Of a DNA stretch of 64,000 nucleotides, positions 17,494 to 26,485 are shown piece after piece (position 1 is the first letter of the stretch; each line of letters begins with the position of its first letter). A model generated the notes under the pieces. That model was not told the DNA's origin. It did no database searches and worked only from the letters and a program-made list of their open reading frames with translations. The stretch comes from Cryomorphaceae bacterium 1068 (lineage in GTDB: Bacteria; Bacteroidota; Bacteroidia; Flavobacteriales_D; Cryomorphaceae): positions 1 through 64,000 of the forward strand of contig JAPVXR010000006.1 in assembly GCA_027214385.1 (NCBI GenBank), written 5' to 3'. A program made the position numbers and the translations under genes.

Positions 17494-18222
17494 ATGATCA
17501 AATTCTTTAGACGCATCCGTCAAAAATTGGTAGCCGAAAGCAAATTCTCGAAGTACCTGATCTATGCAGCTGGCGAAATCGTCCTGGTAGTCATCGGTAT
17601 TCTCATAGCGCTGCAGATCAACAATGCAAACGAAAACAGAAAACTGCGGAATGCAGAAATCAAAATTCTGAAAGAGTTGGTGGTCAATCTGCGAACAGAT
17701 TCAATTGACCATTCGGCAAATCTTGAATGGTACGTCAAGAGCGCGAATGCTTCGAGATTGGTTGTAGAGGCCCTCGAGTCGAAATCGCCTTGGAACGACT
17801 CTATGGGAGTTCATTATGGCTGGATATTCCTAAAAGGCTTGTCCAATCTCAACACATCGGCATACGATAACTTAAAAGCTCAAGGCTTTGGCCTGATCAG
17901 CAATGATAGCATCCGCCTTGGCTTAACCAATCTATACTCCGGTCATTATGACCGATACTTGAAGTACGAACAGGAATTTGCAGTAATGAACTACAACCAG
18001 GTGGTCTCGCCGGTGCTTCTCAGTCGTTTAAAAATGGACCGATGGTTTCATGCTACACCCTTAAATTACAACGCGTTGCTTGAAGATGAGGAGTTCAGGG
18101 AGGTCGTAAGATGGAAGGGGATTAATATGGCATTTGTCGGGACCCACTGCCGCACTGCCCGAGATGGTGCGAGTGAGCTTATCGCCGATATTGAACGTGA
18201 AATTCAACGACTTGAAAACTAG
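17494..18222 (+). CDS. DUF6090 family membrane protein
   Basis: The 242-residue protein has the highly recognisable family N-terminus: MIKFFRRIRQKLV, a short basic stretch, then one membrane helix (YAAGEIVLVVIGILIALQIN) followed by N-N-x-N-E and a long helical region. The remainder (60-242) is predicted to be soluble and helical. The function of DUF6090 is unknown. These genes are abundant in Bacteroidota and often occur alone, as here. Confidence 0.88.
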   Translation: MIKFFRRIRQKLVAESKFSKYLIYAAGEIVLVVIGILIALQINNANENRKLRNAEIKILKELVVNLRTDSIDHSANLEWYVKSANASRLVVEALESKSPWNDSMGVHYGWIFLKGLSNLNTSAYDNLKAQGFGLISNDSIRLGLTNLYSGHYDRYLKYEQEFAVMNYNQVVSPVLLSRLKMDRWFHATPLNYNALLEDEEFREVVRWKGINMAFVGTHCRTARDGASELIADIEREIQRLEN

Positions 18223-18300
18223 CTTTACCTAGCTGGTTTCATACGTAACATTTAGATTTGTCTACTTTTTTGCAAAAGCCTTAAACACAATCTGACATTT

Positions 18301-18825
18301 ATGGCTTCTAGCTTTTTCGCCCTTTTCGATGATATCGCCGTGCTGATGGACGAAGAAGTGTTGGAGTTTGCTGATCACATCCAAACTTTTGCGATGGATG
18401 GATTTGACAGGGATAAGGCGCGGCAAGTCTATCTGGCTCGCTCTGTGTGGCGACCAAGGTTTTTAAAAGATCCCTCAAATCGGATCGAAGTTCCCGCTAT
18501 GAGATACTCCGTTCCCGGTCAGGCCGGGATGTCTTTCAATCTAGCCTTTGGAACCAGAGAATCGTTAGAAAGAACATTGGAAACGCCTATTGAAGACAGA
18601 GATGAGGCGAAACAGTACATTGGTGCACTGCTTCAAGATAGTCTGCGACATGAGTCTCTATGCCGGAAATTGAAAGATTGCAATAGACCTGATGACGTCG
18701 AAAAAGGAATGAAGAGGGCTTTTGGCGATAATCTAACCACGATGGAGGAACCTGAGGAATTCAATGCGCAAACTATGGAGTCATATATCGGCATATTGGA
18801 CTGGCAGCGAAAACACATTTTTTAG
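18301..18825 (+). CDS. Hypothetical cytosolic protein
   Basis: The 174-residue protein lacks a signal peptide or membrane segment and is rich in Asp, Glu and Arg. The N-terminus (MASSFFALFDDIAVLMDEEV) is hydrophobic and amphipathic, and the middle and C-terminal parts look helical with many charged residues. I recognise no domain. It starts 78 bases after the DUF6090 gene and ends 36 bases before the next small gene on the same strand, so the three may be co-transcribed. Confidence 0.7.
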   Translation: MASSFFALFDDIAVLMDEEVLEFADHIQTFAMDGFDRDKARQVYLARSVWRPRFLKDPSNRIEVPAMRYSVPGQAGMSFNLAFGTRESLERTLETPIEDRDEAKQYIGALLQDSLRHESLCRKLKDCNRPDDVEKGMKRAFGDNLTTMEEPEEFNAQTMESYIGILDWQRKHIF

Positions 18826-18861
18826 TTTAAGCAAAAAGTGTTGAAATAGGACATTGGATAG

Positions 18862-19314
18862 ATGACTTGGTTTCTCACAATAGGACTACTTATTATCGGC
18901 ATCATCTTGCTGGTCTCTCTGATCAGATGGAATGTAATCAGGGCACTCCGCAAAAGCCTTACTCTTTCAGATTACGATATCTACGATAATAAACGCGTAA
19001 CGGCTATAGCCAAACGCAAAACGGGAGATACCTTCGGGTTTCCGTTAAAATGCACTGTGGCTATCGGTCAGCGCGACATTCACGTTATCCCACTTCGATT
19101 CAACCCGTTCTTATTTATGACCGACTACCCGATTGCGTTTTCTAAAGCCACCAATAAGAAATTGAAAATTCAGCGTTCAGAGTACACTGAAATTATCTTC
19201 ATCGGAAAGCAACGAAAATCGAGCGTTTTTGGCTCAGTAGTTGAAATCACCATTCAGGTGTACGATCAAGAAGAAAAGAAGGAATTGGTCCGTAAGCTGA
19301 AGAATTGGAAATGA
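18862..19314 (+). CDS. Small membrane-anchored hypothetical protein
   Basis: The 150-residue protein has one N-terminal membrane helix (WFLTIGLLIIGIILLVSLI), followed by a Lys-rich beta-strand domain of about 115 residues (RDIHVIPLRFNPFLF, TEIIFIGKQRKSSVFGSVVE). The strand pattern recalls small PH-like domains of bacterial membrane proteins, but I cannot assign it. It lies directly downstream of another hypothetical gene on the same strand. Confidence 0.7.
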   Translation: MTWFLTIGLLIIGIILLVSLIRWNVIRALRKSLTLSDYDIYDNKRVTAIAKRKTGDTFGFPLKCTVAIGQRDIHVIPLRFNPFLFMTDYPIAFSKATNKKLKIQRSEYTEIIFIGKQRKSSVFGSVVEITIQVYDQEEKKELVRKLKNWK

Positions 19315-19402
19315 ATGCCGGGTGTTCATATGCCCGATACCTTCTCAAACGATTTTCTATCGATCGAATTCGCGTAAGTTTTTATGATATTTTCGGCGTC
19401 TA

Positions 19403-20362
19403 ATGAAGAAAAAAAAGAAAGGTCTTCTCCTACGCCTACTCACATCGCTAGGGTTTCCCATTCTCTTGGTGGTTTTACTTTTTGGGCATTCCGATATTCC
19501 GCTGAAGGATCTCAAAGACAAATATGCTTTGACGTCATCTGAGTTTATGCCACTTGAAGGAATGGACGTTCACTACGCCAACGAGGGCAATCAGAGCGAT
19601 TCTATCCCGGTAGTTTTGATCCACGGAACGGGATCCAGCCTGCATACCTTCGATGGATGGGCTGATCGCTTGCAGGAAGAACATCGGGTTATCCGCATGG
19701 ATCTCCCGGGTTACGGATTGACGGGTCCCTTTCCCGATGGTGACTATTCTAAAGAACACTATGTGGACTTTTTGAAATCATTTCTAGACGAGTTAGATAT
19801 AGATCAATGTGCTCTAGCAGGAAATTCCCTCGGCGGAGGAATAGCTTGGCGATTTGCGGAACATCACCCGGAAATGGTCGACAAGCTAATATTAATCGAT
19901 GCCGCCGGATATCCTAATAGAGCGAGCATTGAACCGATTGCCTTTAAAATCGCAAAAGTACCTGTGCTAAAAAATATTTTCAAGTTCATTACCCCTCGTT
20001 TTGTTGCCAAATCCAGCTTAGAGAATGTTTATGCCGATAAATCGCTGGTAAATGATGAACTGGTAGATCGCTATTTTGAGCTGACATTACGAGAGGGGAA
20101 CCGACAAGCTTTTCTGGATCGGTTTGAGGCAAAGAACGACACAGCCGCTTATTTGAGAATACCATCAATCGAAACTCTAACACTGATCCTTTGGGGAGAA
20201 AAAGATCAATTGATCCCAATTGAATCGGCAGATCGGTTTCACGAAGATCTACCGAACGGTACATTGGTTATTCTTCCAAATTTGGGACATGTACCGATGG
20301 AAGAAAGTCCAAAAGAGAGTTTGCTACCTGTTCTTGAATTTTTAAATCGAAATAATCATTAA
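19403..20362 (+). CDS. Membrane-anchored alpha/beta hydrolase
   Basis: The 319-residue protein has an N-terminal basic stretch and one membrane segment (about 8-27), then a classic alpha/beta-hydrolase fold. It shows the oxyanion-hole motif HGTGSS (74-79), nucleophile S142 in GNSLGG, acid D268 in WGEKDQLIP and base H296 in LGHVPMEE. This is the complete triad of the epoxide-hydrolase/lipase-like group, but the substrate cannot be named. A promoter-like TATTTTCG at 19388-19395 ends only 7 bases before the ATG, which would give a very short leader. Confidence 0.9.
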   Translation: MKKKKKGLLLRLLTSLGFPILLVVLLFGHSDIPLKDLKDKYALTSSEFMPLEGMDVHYANEGNQSDSIPVVLIHGTGSSLHTFDGWADRLQEEHRVIRMDLPGYGLTGPFPDGDYSKEHYVDFLKSFLDELDIDQCALAGNSLGGGIAWRFAEHHPEMVDKLILIDAAGYPNRASIEPIAFKIAKVPVLKNIFKFITPRFVAKSSLENVYADKSLVNDELVDRYFELTLREGNRQAFLDRFEAKNDTAAYLRIPSIETLTLILWGEKDQLIPIESADRFHEDLPNGTLVILPNLGHVPMEESPKESLLPVLEFLNRNNH

Positions 20363-20484
20363 GACGCTTTACTCAGATTTGTCTTCTTCATTAGAAGTGC
20401 ATAGATACAGTAGCTTCTATGATTTTCACTTCGGGAATCATCTAATTAAAGACTAACTACACAAGACTTAGATTCGCCTAACTC

Positions 20485-21342
20485 TTAATTGCTGTAATGC
20501 GATTTGTGCTGATTGAATCGAGATTCGTTGATCAGGTAATCCAAGTTGATGTGATAGGCATTTGGAGTATCCCAGAACGATTGTTGGGCGTTGGTGTAGA
20601 CTGTCTCTCCCAAAACGTCAAAAATATTGACATCAACTATAGTTTCGAAATGCTTTGGAGAGATGGAAGCTCCCGTTCTGTGGCCTTTGGGATCTTCCAA
20701 AGATTGATTCTCAGTTGCAAAAGAATCCGAACCGTCTTGTGTGACAAATATTGGAGTGACCAAAACACTGCCATACACAACATATTGAACACCTAGCTTG
20801 TCACAAATTTCACCAGGAGAGTAATCTCTAATATTGGTCCAATCGATGTCGTTCTGCGCCAAAAGCAAATTGGTAGAATCTGCAGGCTGTATTTTGAGGT
20901 AATCATTTACGCGCCTTAAATCTTCTATACAGTCTTTTTGAACGATAAGGCTAATATTCTCCTTCACGTTTTTATTGTAAGCATCAGCATACACAAATGG
21001 GACAACGGCAATGCGATTCTGATACATTTTCATTTTCGTCTCCCAATCGACGTAAGTTCTTGGTGGCAAACCGAAGTTTAGTAGCTCAGTTTCGCCATCT
21101 CCAAAATCAATTCTGACAATATCTGATTTATCAATCCGAACGGGTATATCTTGTCCTGTCAAATGCATTGTAATAGTGGTTTCGTCTTGAGCTTTTACGT
21201 CACCAACTTTAATTAGACCGCTCATCAGAAACACTTTGTCTAATGAGTTTTTGTCTTGTGAGAATAGGTTCCCTCCGAAAAGAACAAGCAGAGATAGAGT
21301 GACAAATACAGGCTTTAAGCGACCAAGGCTGAAAAGAGACAT
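20485..21342 (-). CDS. Secreted protein with a TolB/LpoB-like nucleotide-fold domain
   Basis: The 285-residue protein has an N-terminal signal region (about 1-28, LSLLVLFGGNLFSQ) and a small beta domain (about 30-95, SGLIKVGDVKAQDETTITMHL...). Its main domain begins RIAVVPFVYADAYNK and later has CDKLGVQYVVYGSVLVTP. That pairing, an 'IAVxPF' strand and an 'LGxxYxVxGS' strand, is typical of the TolB N-terminal/LpoB/CsgG-like fold of envelope proteins. The assignment rests on those two strands only. The role is unknown, and no outer-membrane partner is adjacent. Confidence 0.75.
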   Translation of the reverse strand: MSLFSLGRLKPVFVTLSLLVLFGGNLFSQDKNSLDKVFLMSGLIKVGDVKAQDETTITMHLTGQDIPVRIDKSDIVRIDFGDGETELLNFGLPPRTYVDWETKMKMYQNRIAVVPFVYADAYNKNVKENISLIVQKDCIEDLRRVNDYLKIQPADSTNLLLAQNDIDWTNIRDYSPGEICDKLGVQYVVYGSVLVTPIFVTQDGSDSFATENQSLEDPKGHRTGASISPKHFETIVDVNIFDVLGETVYTNAQQSFWDTPNAYHINLDYLINESRFNQHKSHYSN

Positions 21343-21525
21343 ATGTATAGCTGATTAATTTAAGCGCCAAAGTAATAAAATCGGTTAAAAGGAAGTCGGA
21401 CAACTTCAAAAAGGTAATACCATAAAGCCGATGATACCTGTGCGAATAACCGTTTCAGAAAGCTGAACGATAATCACCAAATGCATTGAAGCTCTATACT
21501 CTTACCTCAGAAAAAAAATCTCTGC

Positions 21526-23979
21526 CTAGGTCTCTGTTTCATCAGGAGCGGAATCAGCCTGATCATTTGGTTGATTCAAAACAATTTGCGGGTACGGTAT
21601 TTCAATTTTTGCTTTATCAAAGGATTCTTTGACCAGCTTCATGGTATCACTTTTTGTCTGGAGCCAAATCTTTTGGTGTACCCAAAAAAGAATCCGTAGG
21701 TCAATGCTACTGGCTGCAAACTCATTGACGTACACAACCGGTTCGGGTGACCGTCGAATACGTTTATCCGCTTTGAGTATTTCCATCACAATCACCGAAG
21801 CCTCTTCTAGATTGGTTCCGTAATTCACCCCTACCAGTAATTCAACGCGCCTGAACTTGCTACTGAGCGTCCAATTAATCAAATGGTTATTCAATAAATC
21901 TCCGTTTGGAATAATAACATCTGCTCCGTCAAAAGATGTAACGGTACTGCTTCTGAAGCCGATGCTCTTCATCTTTCCTTTTTGCCCGGCTATTTCTACC
22001 ACATCTCCAATATTCAGAGGCTTTTCAAATGCGATAATCAAGCCCGAGACTAAATTGCTTACCAGGCTTTGCAGACCAAAACCAATACCAACACTTAATG
22101 CCCCAAAAATGATGGCAACTTTATCCAGTGGTATACCTGTGGCCGCAAAGGCGAGTAAGACTCCACAGGTGATTATGACAATTCGGATTAGCAATACCCA
22201 TCTACCTATACCTCCTCTTACGTCTTCTGAATTCACATTCTCACCGTCACCCGCGAAATACGAAACCAATTTCGAACTCACCGCTGAAATCAATAAAATA
22301 CCTGCGAAGACGAGAATGTCTGTGATGCTGAATTCCAATGAGCCAATAGCATAATCAGTCTGTAAGAACTGCTTTATCGGGAAAGCAATTTCTTCATAGA
22401 TGTAAAAATTCCTCCCAACCAAAACAAACCAACCCAAGAAAACCAAGTAGTATAAATAAGACGGGGTTTCTTTCTTTATTCGGTCAAAGTCTACGTAGTA
22501 TCTTTTCTTCTCATCTTCTCTGTAAGCTTCTGCGCTTAGGGCGAATAGATCGTTAATCAAGTGCATGGTCCACAAGAGGTATGTGCCTATGATAATATTA
22601 AAGACGCCTGAGGTAAACATTGCCTTGCTCAGATTATACCTCCCAAAGACATTGCCAAAAATGGAAACCGCAACAAACACCAAGAATACAATGATGAAGA
22701 GAAAAATTCCACGTTGTCGAAGTTCGGTCACACGCCCGCTGAAAACGACCACAATTCCGAAGACGAGACTTATAGATGAAAGTATCAACATAAATTCTCT
22801 TTCCAATCTGGAAGCTTGCAAAACGAGATTCAAGGCACAAGTAGCTAAAAACACCAAAAAGAGAAACGAGAAAGACAACTTCCAAAACGTTGAGGTCTCA
22901 AACCAAATCACCCTTGCAAGCATAATGGTGATAAGGATCCATATCAATGCCTCAAATACGAATGGAGGTGACGGAAAAATGAATTGCCCCACAGCCAGAG
23001 TTATGACGGATGCTGATAGCACGGGAGATTTTAAAGCTTCTTGGGTCAAGTCTGTTTGATTCGATGACTTTGCCGCGAAAATATTGCGCTTTAAATTCTT
23101 AATATACCTGTTTATCAGAAAGAAAACGAAGAGCAAGAGAAGGATTTGAAATACCTGATTCTCGATATAAAAAATGAGCACCAAGAATGATTTGAGTGCT
23201 GAGTAATGAATTATTTCCTCAAACGGCCTGGTATATCCAACAGGGCCATAAATATTGGCCAATTCTCGTTTGAACGAAAGCCCCGACAATTCCTCCTGAA
23301 ATTTGCGGATTTCTTCTCGTTTAAGCCTCAAATTGGCGATCATAACATTGGCTCGGACCTGTGTAGCACCCATTTTTTTCAAATAAGCATCTAGCATCTT
23401 TTCAGTTGGGCCAAAATCACTTCGGATCGATGCTACTTTTTGAATGTACTCCTCAACTTCCGCAGAGTCTCTCGGCAAATAAAATAATAAGGTGTCGCTA
23501 GCAACGGAATCAATGCGCAATCTAAAACCCTCGAGGCGTTCCTTAGTCCGATCAATCTGTTCCTTCTTGAGCTCTAGATTCTTTTCAAACCCGAGAAGCA
23601 AAGCTGATGATGTCGCTAAGTTGCGTGAAGTTTGTATGGTTCCCTGATTGTAAAAAATACCATCAAAAGCCGTTTGAGCGCCTTCTTTAATCTTCTTAAT
23701 TCCTATTTCATAAGAGGCTGTGTCTATACCAGGCTCTAAATAATCGCGGGCTTTTTGAAATTCCGTTCTAAGGCCATTAAAAAGCAGATTTTGTCGGCTT
23801 AAAATACTGCGCTCACGCAACTCCCCTTCCAGCATTTTACTGCTCTCCAACATTTTATCCTCAAGTACCTCGCGTATCGAAGAATCAACGACAATAGGCT
23901 TTAATGCTGTATCAATCTGGCCTTGAATCCTTGTAAAAGAAATGGCTAGTAGCACCAATAAATAAATGCGAAATTTCAT
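21526..23979 (-). CDS. Large mechanosensitive ion channel of the MscS family
   Basis: The 817-residue protein has a signal peptide, a long helical/coiled periplasmic region (about 25-265), about ten membrane helices, and the conserved MscS core at the end. The pore helix starts near residue 623 with IIFGALSVGIGFGLQSLVSN. It is followed by the beta-domain (GDVVEIAGQKGKMKSIGFRS, about 676) and the C-terminal cytosolic domain. The architecture resembles the large MscK/MscM group, which protect cells from hypo-osmotic shock. The end, PNDQADSAPDETET, is an acidic tail. A TATCTTTG -7 element lies upstream. Confidence 0.93.
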   Translation of the reverse strand: MKFRIYLLVLLAISFTRIQGQIDTALKPIVVDSSIREVLEDKMLESSKMLEGELRERSILSRQNLLFNGLRTEFQKARDYLEPGIDTASYEIGIKKIKEGAQTAFDGIFYNQGTIQTSRNLATSSALLLGFEKNLELKKEQIDRTKERLEGFRLRIDSVASDTLLFYLPRDSAEVEEYIQKVASIRSDFGPTEKMLDAYLKKMGATQVRANVMIANLRLKREEIRKFQEELSGLSFKRELANIYGPVGYTRPFEEIIHYSALKSFLVLIFYIENQVFQILLLLFVFFLINRYIKNLKRNIFAAKSSNQTDLTQEALKSPVLSASVITLAVGQFIFPSPPFVFEALIWILITIMLARVIWFETSTFWKLSFSFLFLVFLATCALNLVLQASRLEREFMLILSSISLVFGIVVVFSGRVTELRQRGIFLFIIVFLVFVAVSIFGNVFGRYNLSKAMFTSGVFNIIIGTYLLWTMHLINDLFALSAEAYREDEKKRYYVDFDRIKKETPSYLYYLVFLGWFVLVGRNFYIYEEIAFPIKQFLQTDYAIGSLEFSITDILVFAGILLISAVSSKLVSYFAGDGENVNSEDVRGGIGRWVLLIRIVIITCGVLLAFAATGIPLDKVAIIFGALSVGIGFGLQSLVSNLVSGLIIAFEKPLNIGDVVEIAGQKGKMKSIGFRSSTVTSFDGADVIIPNGDLLNNHLINWTLSSKFRRVELLVGVNYGTNLEEASVIVMEILKADKRIRRSPEPVVYVNEFAASSIDLRILFWVHQKIWLQTKSDTMKLVKESFDKAKIEIPYPQIVLNQPNDQADSAPDETET

Positions 23980-24017
23980 GCAGGTGTCTTACAAAGAGTG
24001 ATGAAAATTATTCTGGC

Positions 24018-24025
24018 CAAAGATA
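24018..24025 (-). promoter_or_regulatory. -7 element of the MscS-family channel gene
   Basis: On the minus strand this reads TATCTTTG, an exact match to the Bacteroidota -7 consensus TAnnTTTG. It lies 38 bases before the channel start codon. No TTG is seen 19-22 bases further upstream. It sits in the divergent region shared with the DUF4421 gene. Confidence 0.45.
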
Positions 24026-24255
24026 AATGATTGTGTTATGATTTAATTCGACTTGATTTTTCAGTAATGTGCACCATATTAGATGAAAGCAGTGCTTTCA
24101 AAAGTTTTCGTTTTAATCTCTCGTTAGAGTCCCTTTCACTAGGCGTAAAACGTTGTGTCCTTTTCACCTCAGCTTTGTACCCTTTTCACAATCAATTTCA
24201 TACTTTTCAGCTCCAAACACTGGAATTGATACTTCACAAATTTGCAATTTTGGCA

Positions 24256-25302
24256 ATGATCGCGCGAAAACAGAATTATCCTGTCGGAATTGGTATTCTT
24301 CTGCTATTCTTGAATTCGGTAGCTCCAGCTTTGTTTGGACAAGGCGAAGACACAATCGTTGCACTCGATTCGGAGAAATGGATTGAAAAGATGAACGATA
24401 AACTAGCCATTGATCTCTCAGCCAATAACGATTTTCACCGATTTGAGTTGCGAACAGATGATTTACGACTCGTATTATACCCAAACACACCAACCAATTT
24501 GAAGTTAAAATTGAACTATCGATTTCTTTCCGTTGGAATTAAATATGCTCCAACCTTTATTCCAGGCAATGACGATACAGAACAGCGGGGTACTACAAAA
24601 AACTTTGGGCTGCAAACTGAACTCATCTTTGACCATTGGTTTCTTGATCTCGCTTACAATTCCGTGAATGGTTTTTATTTGAGAAATTCGGATGAACTGA
24701 TTTCAGAACTTGAAGAAGGTGAGTATCTCCTTTTTCCGGATTTAAAATACCGAGGTTTTCGAATAAGTTCTGGGTATTCGCAAAACACAAATTTCTCGTT
24801 GCGAAGTTTAACGACCCAAACGGAGCGCCAATTGAAGAGTGCAGGAAGTTTCATGCCAATGATTAATTTCAGATACTATATTATAGATGACCAATCTGAT
24901 GGGAATACCACACAAAAATCAAATAATACTGAAGTTGATATAGGCCCAGGATACGCCTATACCTTCGTCATGAATGAGAATTTTTACTTTTCTCTGGGTG
25001 GATCTGCCAATATGGGCTATTTACGCACCAAGCTCACTACTCGCTTTCCCGATGGGGATTTGGTTACGAATAGCGATAACCTCGTGCTCAGACTCGATGG
25101 AAGAACGGGAATAGGTTACAATGGCGATCGATTCTATACAGGTCTTTACGCCACCTTGTCAGAAACGCGCTACCGTCAAGAAAGTACCACTGCGATAAAC
25201 TTTGACACACGTCTCCTCTATCACCTCTTTTTCGGAGTCCGGATAAAAGCTCCTCGATTTATTGAGAAGCCAGTAAAATCAGTGGAAAAAAAGTTGCAGT
25301 AG
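24256..25302 (+). CDS. DUF4421 family outer-membrane protein
   Basis: From the ATG at 24256 the protein is 348 residues: signal peptide (MIARKQNYPVGIGILLLFLNSVAPALFGQ), then a long beta-barrel. Recognisable family features are the early RFELRTDDLRLVLYPNTPTN, KLNYRFLSVGIKYAPTFIPG, and later repeated aromatic strands ending in a polar C-terminus. DUF4421 proteins are predicted outer-membrane barrels of unknown function. An in-frame start at 24031 would add 75 residues without signal character, so I rejected it. It is divergent from the MscS gene. Confidence 0.85.
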   Translation: MIARKQNYPVGIGILLLFLNSVAPALFGQGEDTIVALDSEKWIEKMNDKLAIDLSANNDFHRFELRTDDLRLVLYPNTPTNLKLKLNYRFLSVGIKYAPTFIPGNDDTEQRGTTKNFGLQTELIFDHWFLDLAYNSVNGFYLRNSDELISELEEGEYLLFPDLKYRGFRISSGYSQNTNFSLRSLTTQTERQLKSAGSFMPMINFRYYIIDDQSDGNTTQKSNNTEVDIGPGYAYTFVMNENFYFSLGGSANMGYLRTKLTTRFPDGDLVTNSDNLVLRLDGRTGIGYNGDRFYTGLYATLSETRYRQESTTAINFDTRLLYHLFFGVRIKAPRFIEKPVKSVEKKLQ

Positions 25303-25542
25303 AGCTAAGGGAGAGACAGTATCGTTGTACTCACTTCGACAATGTTTCTTGAAAAGGAAATTAATCTTTTGCACCCATATATAAAGAGAATTTGTACTTG
25401 TTCCTTTGAGCACAAAGGAAATAGGCAAGCCTTTATTAATAGTTTTGACGGGGTAAAAGATGCAGGAGCATGTTGGAAATTCCATCCGTTAATGCACGGA
25501 AATTGATCCCCTTGGGGAAGAAGAAATTTATTGAAAATTAAA

Positions 25543-26415
25543 ATGGCGAGCACTAAGGAACCTAAAATCATCATCGGCTGCATGTCTTGGGGAGCATGGG
25601 GAAAGCGACTCTCACAAAGCGAGCAAACTCGACTCATTGAGTCTTGCGTCGAAAACGGAAACACCACCTTCGACCATGCCGATATCTATGGCGATTATAC
25701 CACCGAAGCAGAGTTTGGTTTGGCCTTTCGGCAAAGCAACGTCAGTCGAGATCAAATTGAATTGATCACTAAATGTGGTATCCAATACGATGGAAAATCG
25801 CGAAACAACTCAATCAAGCATTACGATTACTCCAAAGACTACATCATATGGAGTGCGGAGGAATCGCTTAAAAACCTCGGGACGGACTACCTCGATACCT
25901 TTCTGCTCCACCGCCCCAGCCCTTTGATGCACCCCGATGAAATTGCCGAAGCCATCACGCACCTTCTGGAATCGGGTAAGATCAAGGAATTCGGAGTCTC
26001 CAATTTTACTCCTTCACAGGTTTCCCTGGTTTCCGGCAAGGTCAATATCTCGGTAAATCAAGTGGAATTCTCCCTGACCCAGCACTCTGCCATGGAAGAT
26101 GGCACTTTTGATTACCTTCTTCAAAACGGCATTCGTGCGATGAGTTGGAGTCCTTTGGGAAGCGTTTTCAAAAAGGACGACGAGCTAAGTCAACGCGTGA
26201 AAAAGATTTTGGCATCGCTTACTGACAAGTACCAAACAACCGAAGATGTCCTTCTTCTTGCGTGGATTCTAAAACATCCTATCAAAGTTTCGCCGGTGAT
26301 CGGCACCACCAATCGCGAGCGAATCAAAAACAGCAGCCGCGCATTGGAACTCGAGCTGGAATTGGAAGATTGGTTTGAATTACTGAAAGCAAGTCAGGGG
26401 CGTAAGGTGCCTTAA
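25543..26415 (+). CDS. Aldo/keto reductase (YdhF-like)
   Basis: The 290-residue TIM-barrel NADPH-dependent reductase has the complete catalytic set: D44 and Y49 in FDHADIYGDY, K77 in LITKCG and H123 in FLLHRPSP. C-terminal cofactor-binding residues follow PVIGTTNRERIKNS. The sequence is close to the YdhF-like group. The physiological carbonyl substrate is unknown. I use the ATG at 25543; an in-frame TTG at 25531 is weaker. It precedes the AraC-type regulator by 70 bases on the same strand. Confidence 0.92.
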   Translation: MASTKEPKIIIGCMSWGAWGKRLSQSEQTRLIESCVENGNTTFDHADIYGDYTTEAEFGLAFRQSNVSRDQIELITKCGIQYDGKSRNNSIKHYDYSKDYIIWSAEESLKNLGTDYLDTFLLHRPSPLMHPDEIAEAITHLLESGKIKEFGVSNFTPSQVSLVSGKVNISVNQVEFSLTQHSAMEDGTFDYLLQNGIRAMSWSPLGSVFKKDDELSQRVKKILASLTDKYQTTEDVLLLAWILKHPIKVSPVIGTTNRERIKNSSRALELELELEDWFELLKASQGRKVP

Positions 26416-26485
26416 TTCGAATCGGCCATCAGTCGAAATCCACCACCAATTTCTACTTTAGGGATCTGAAACAATAGACAGTAAC

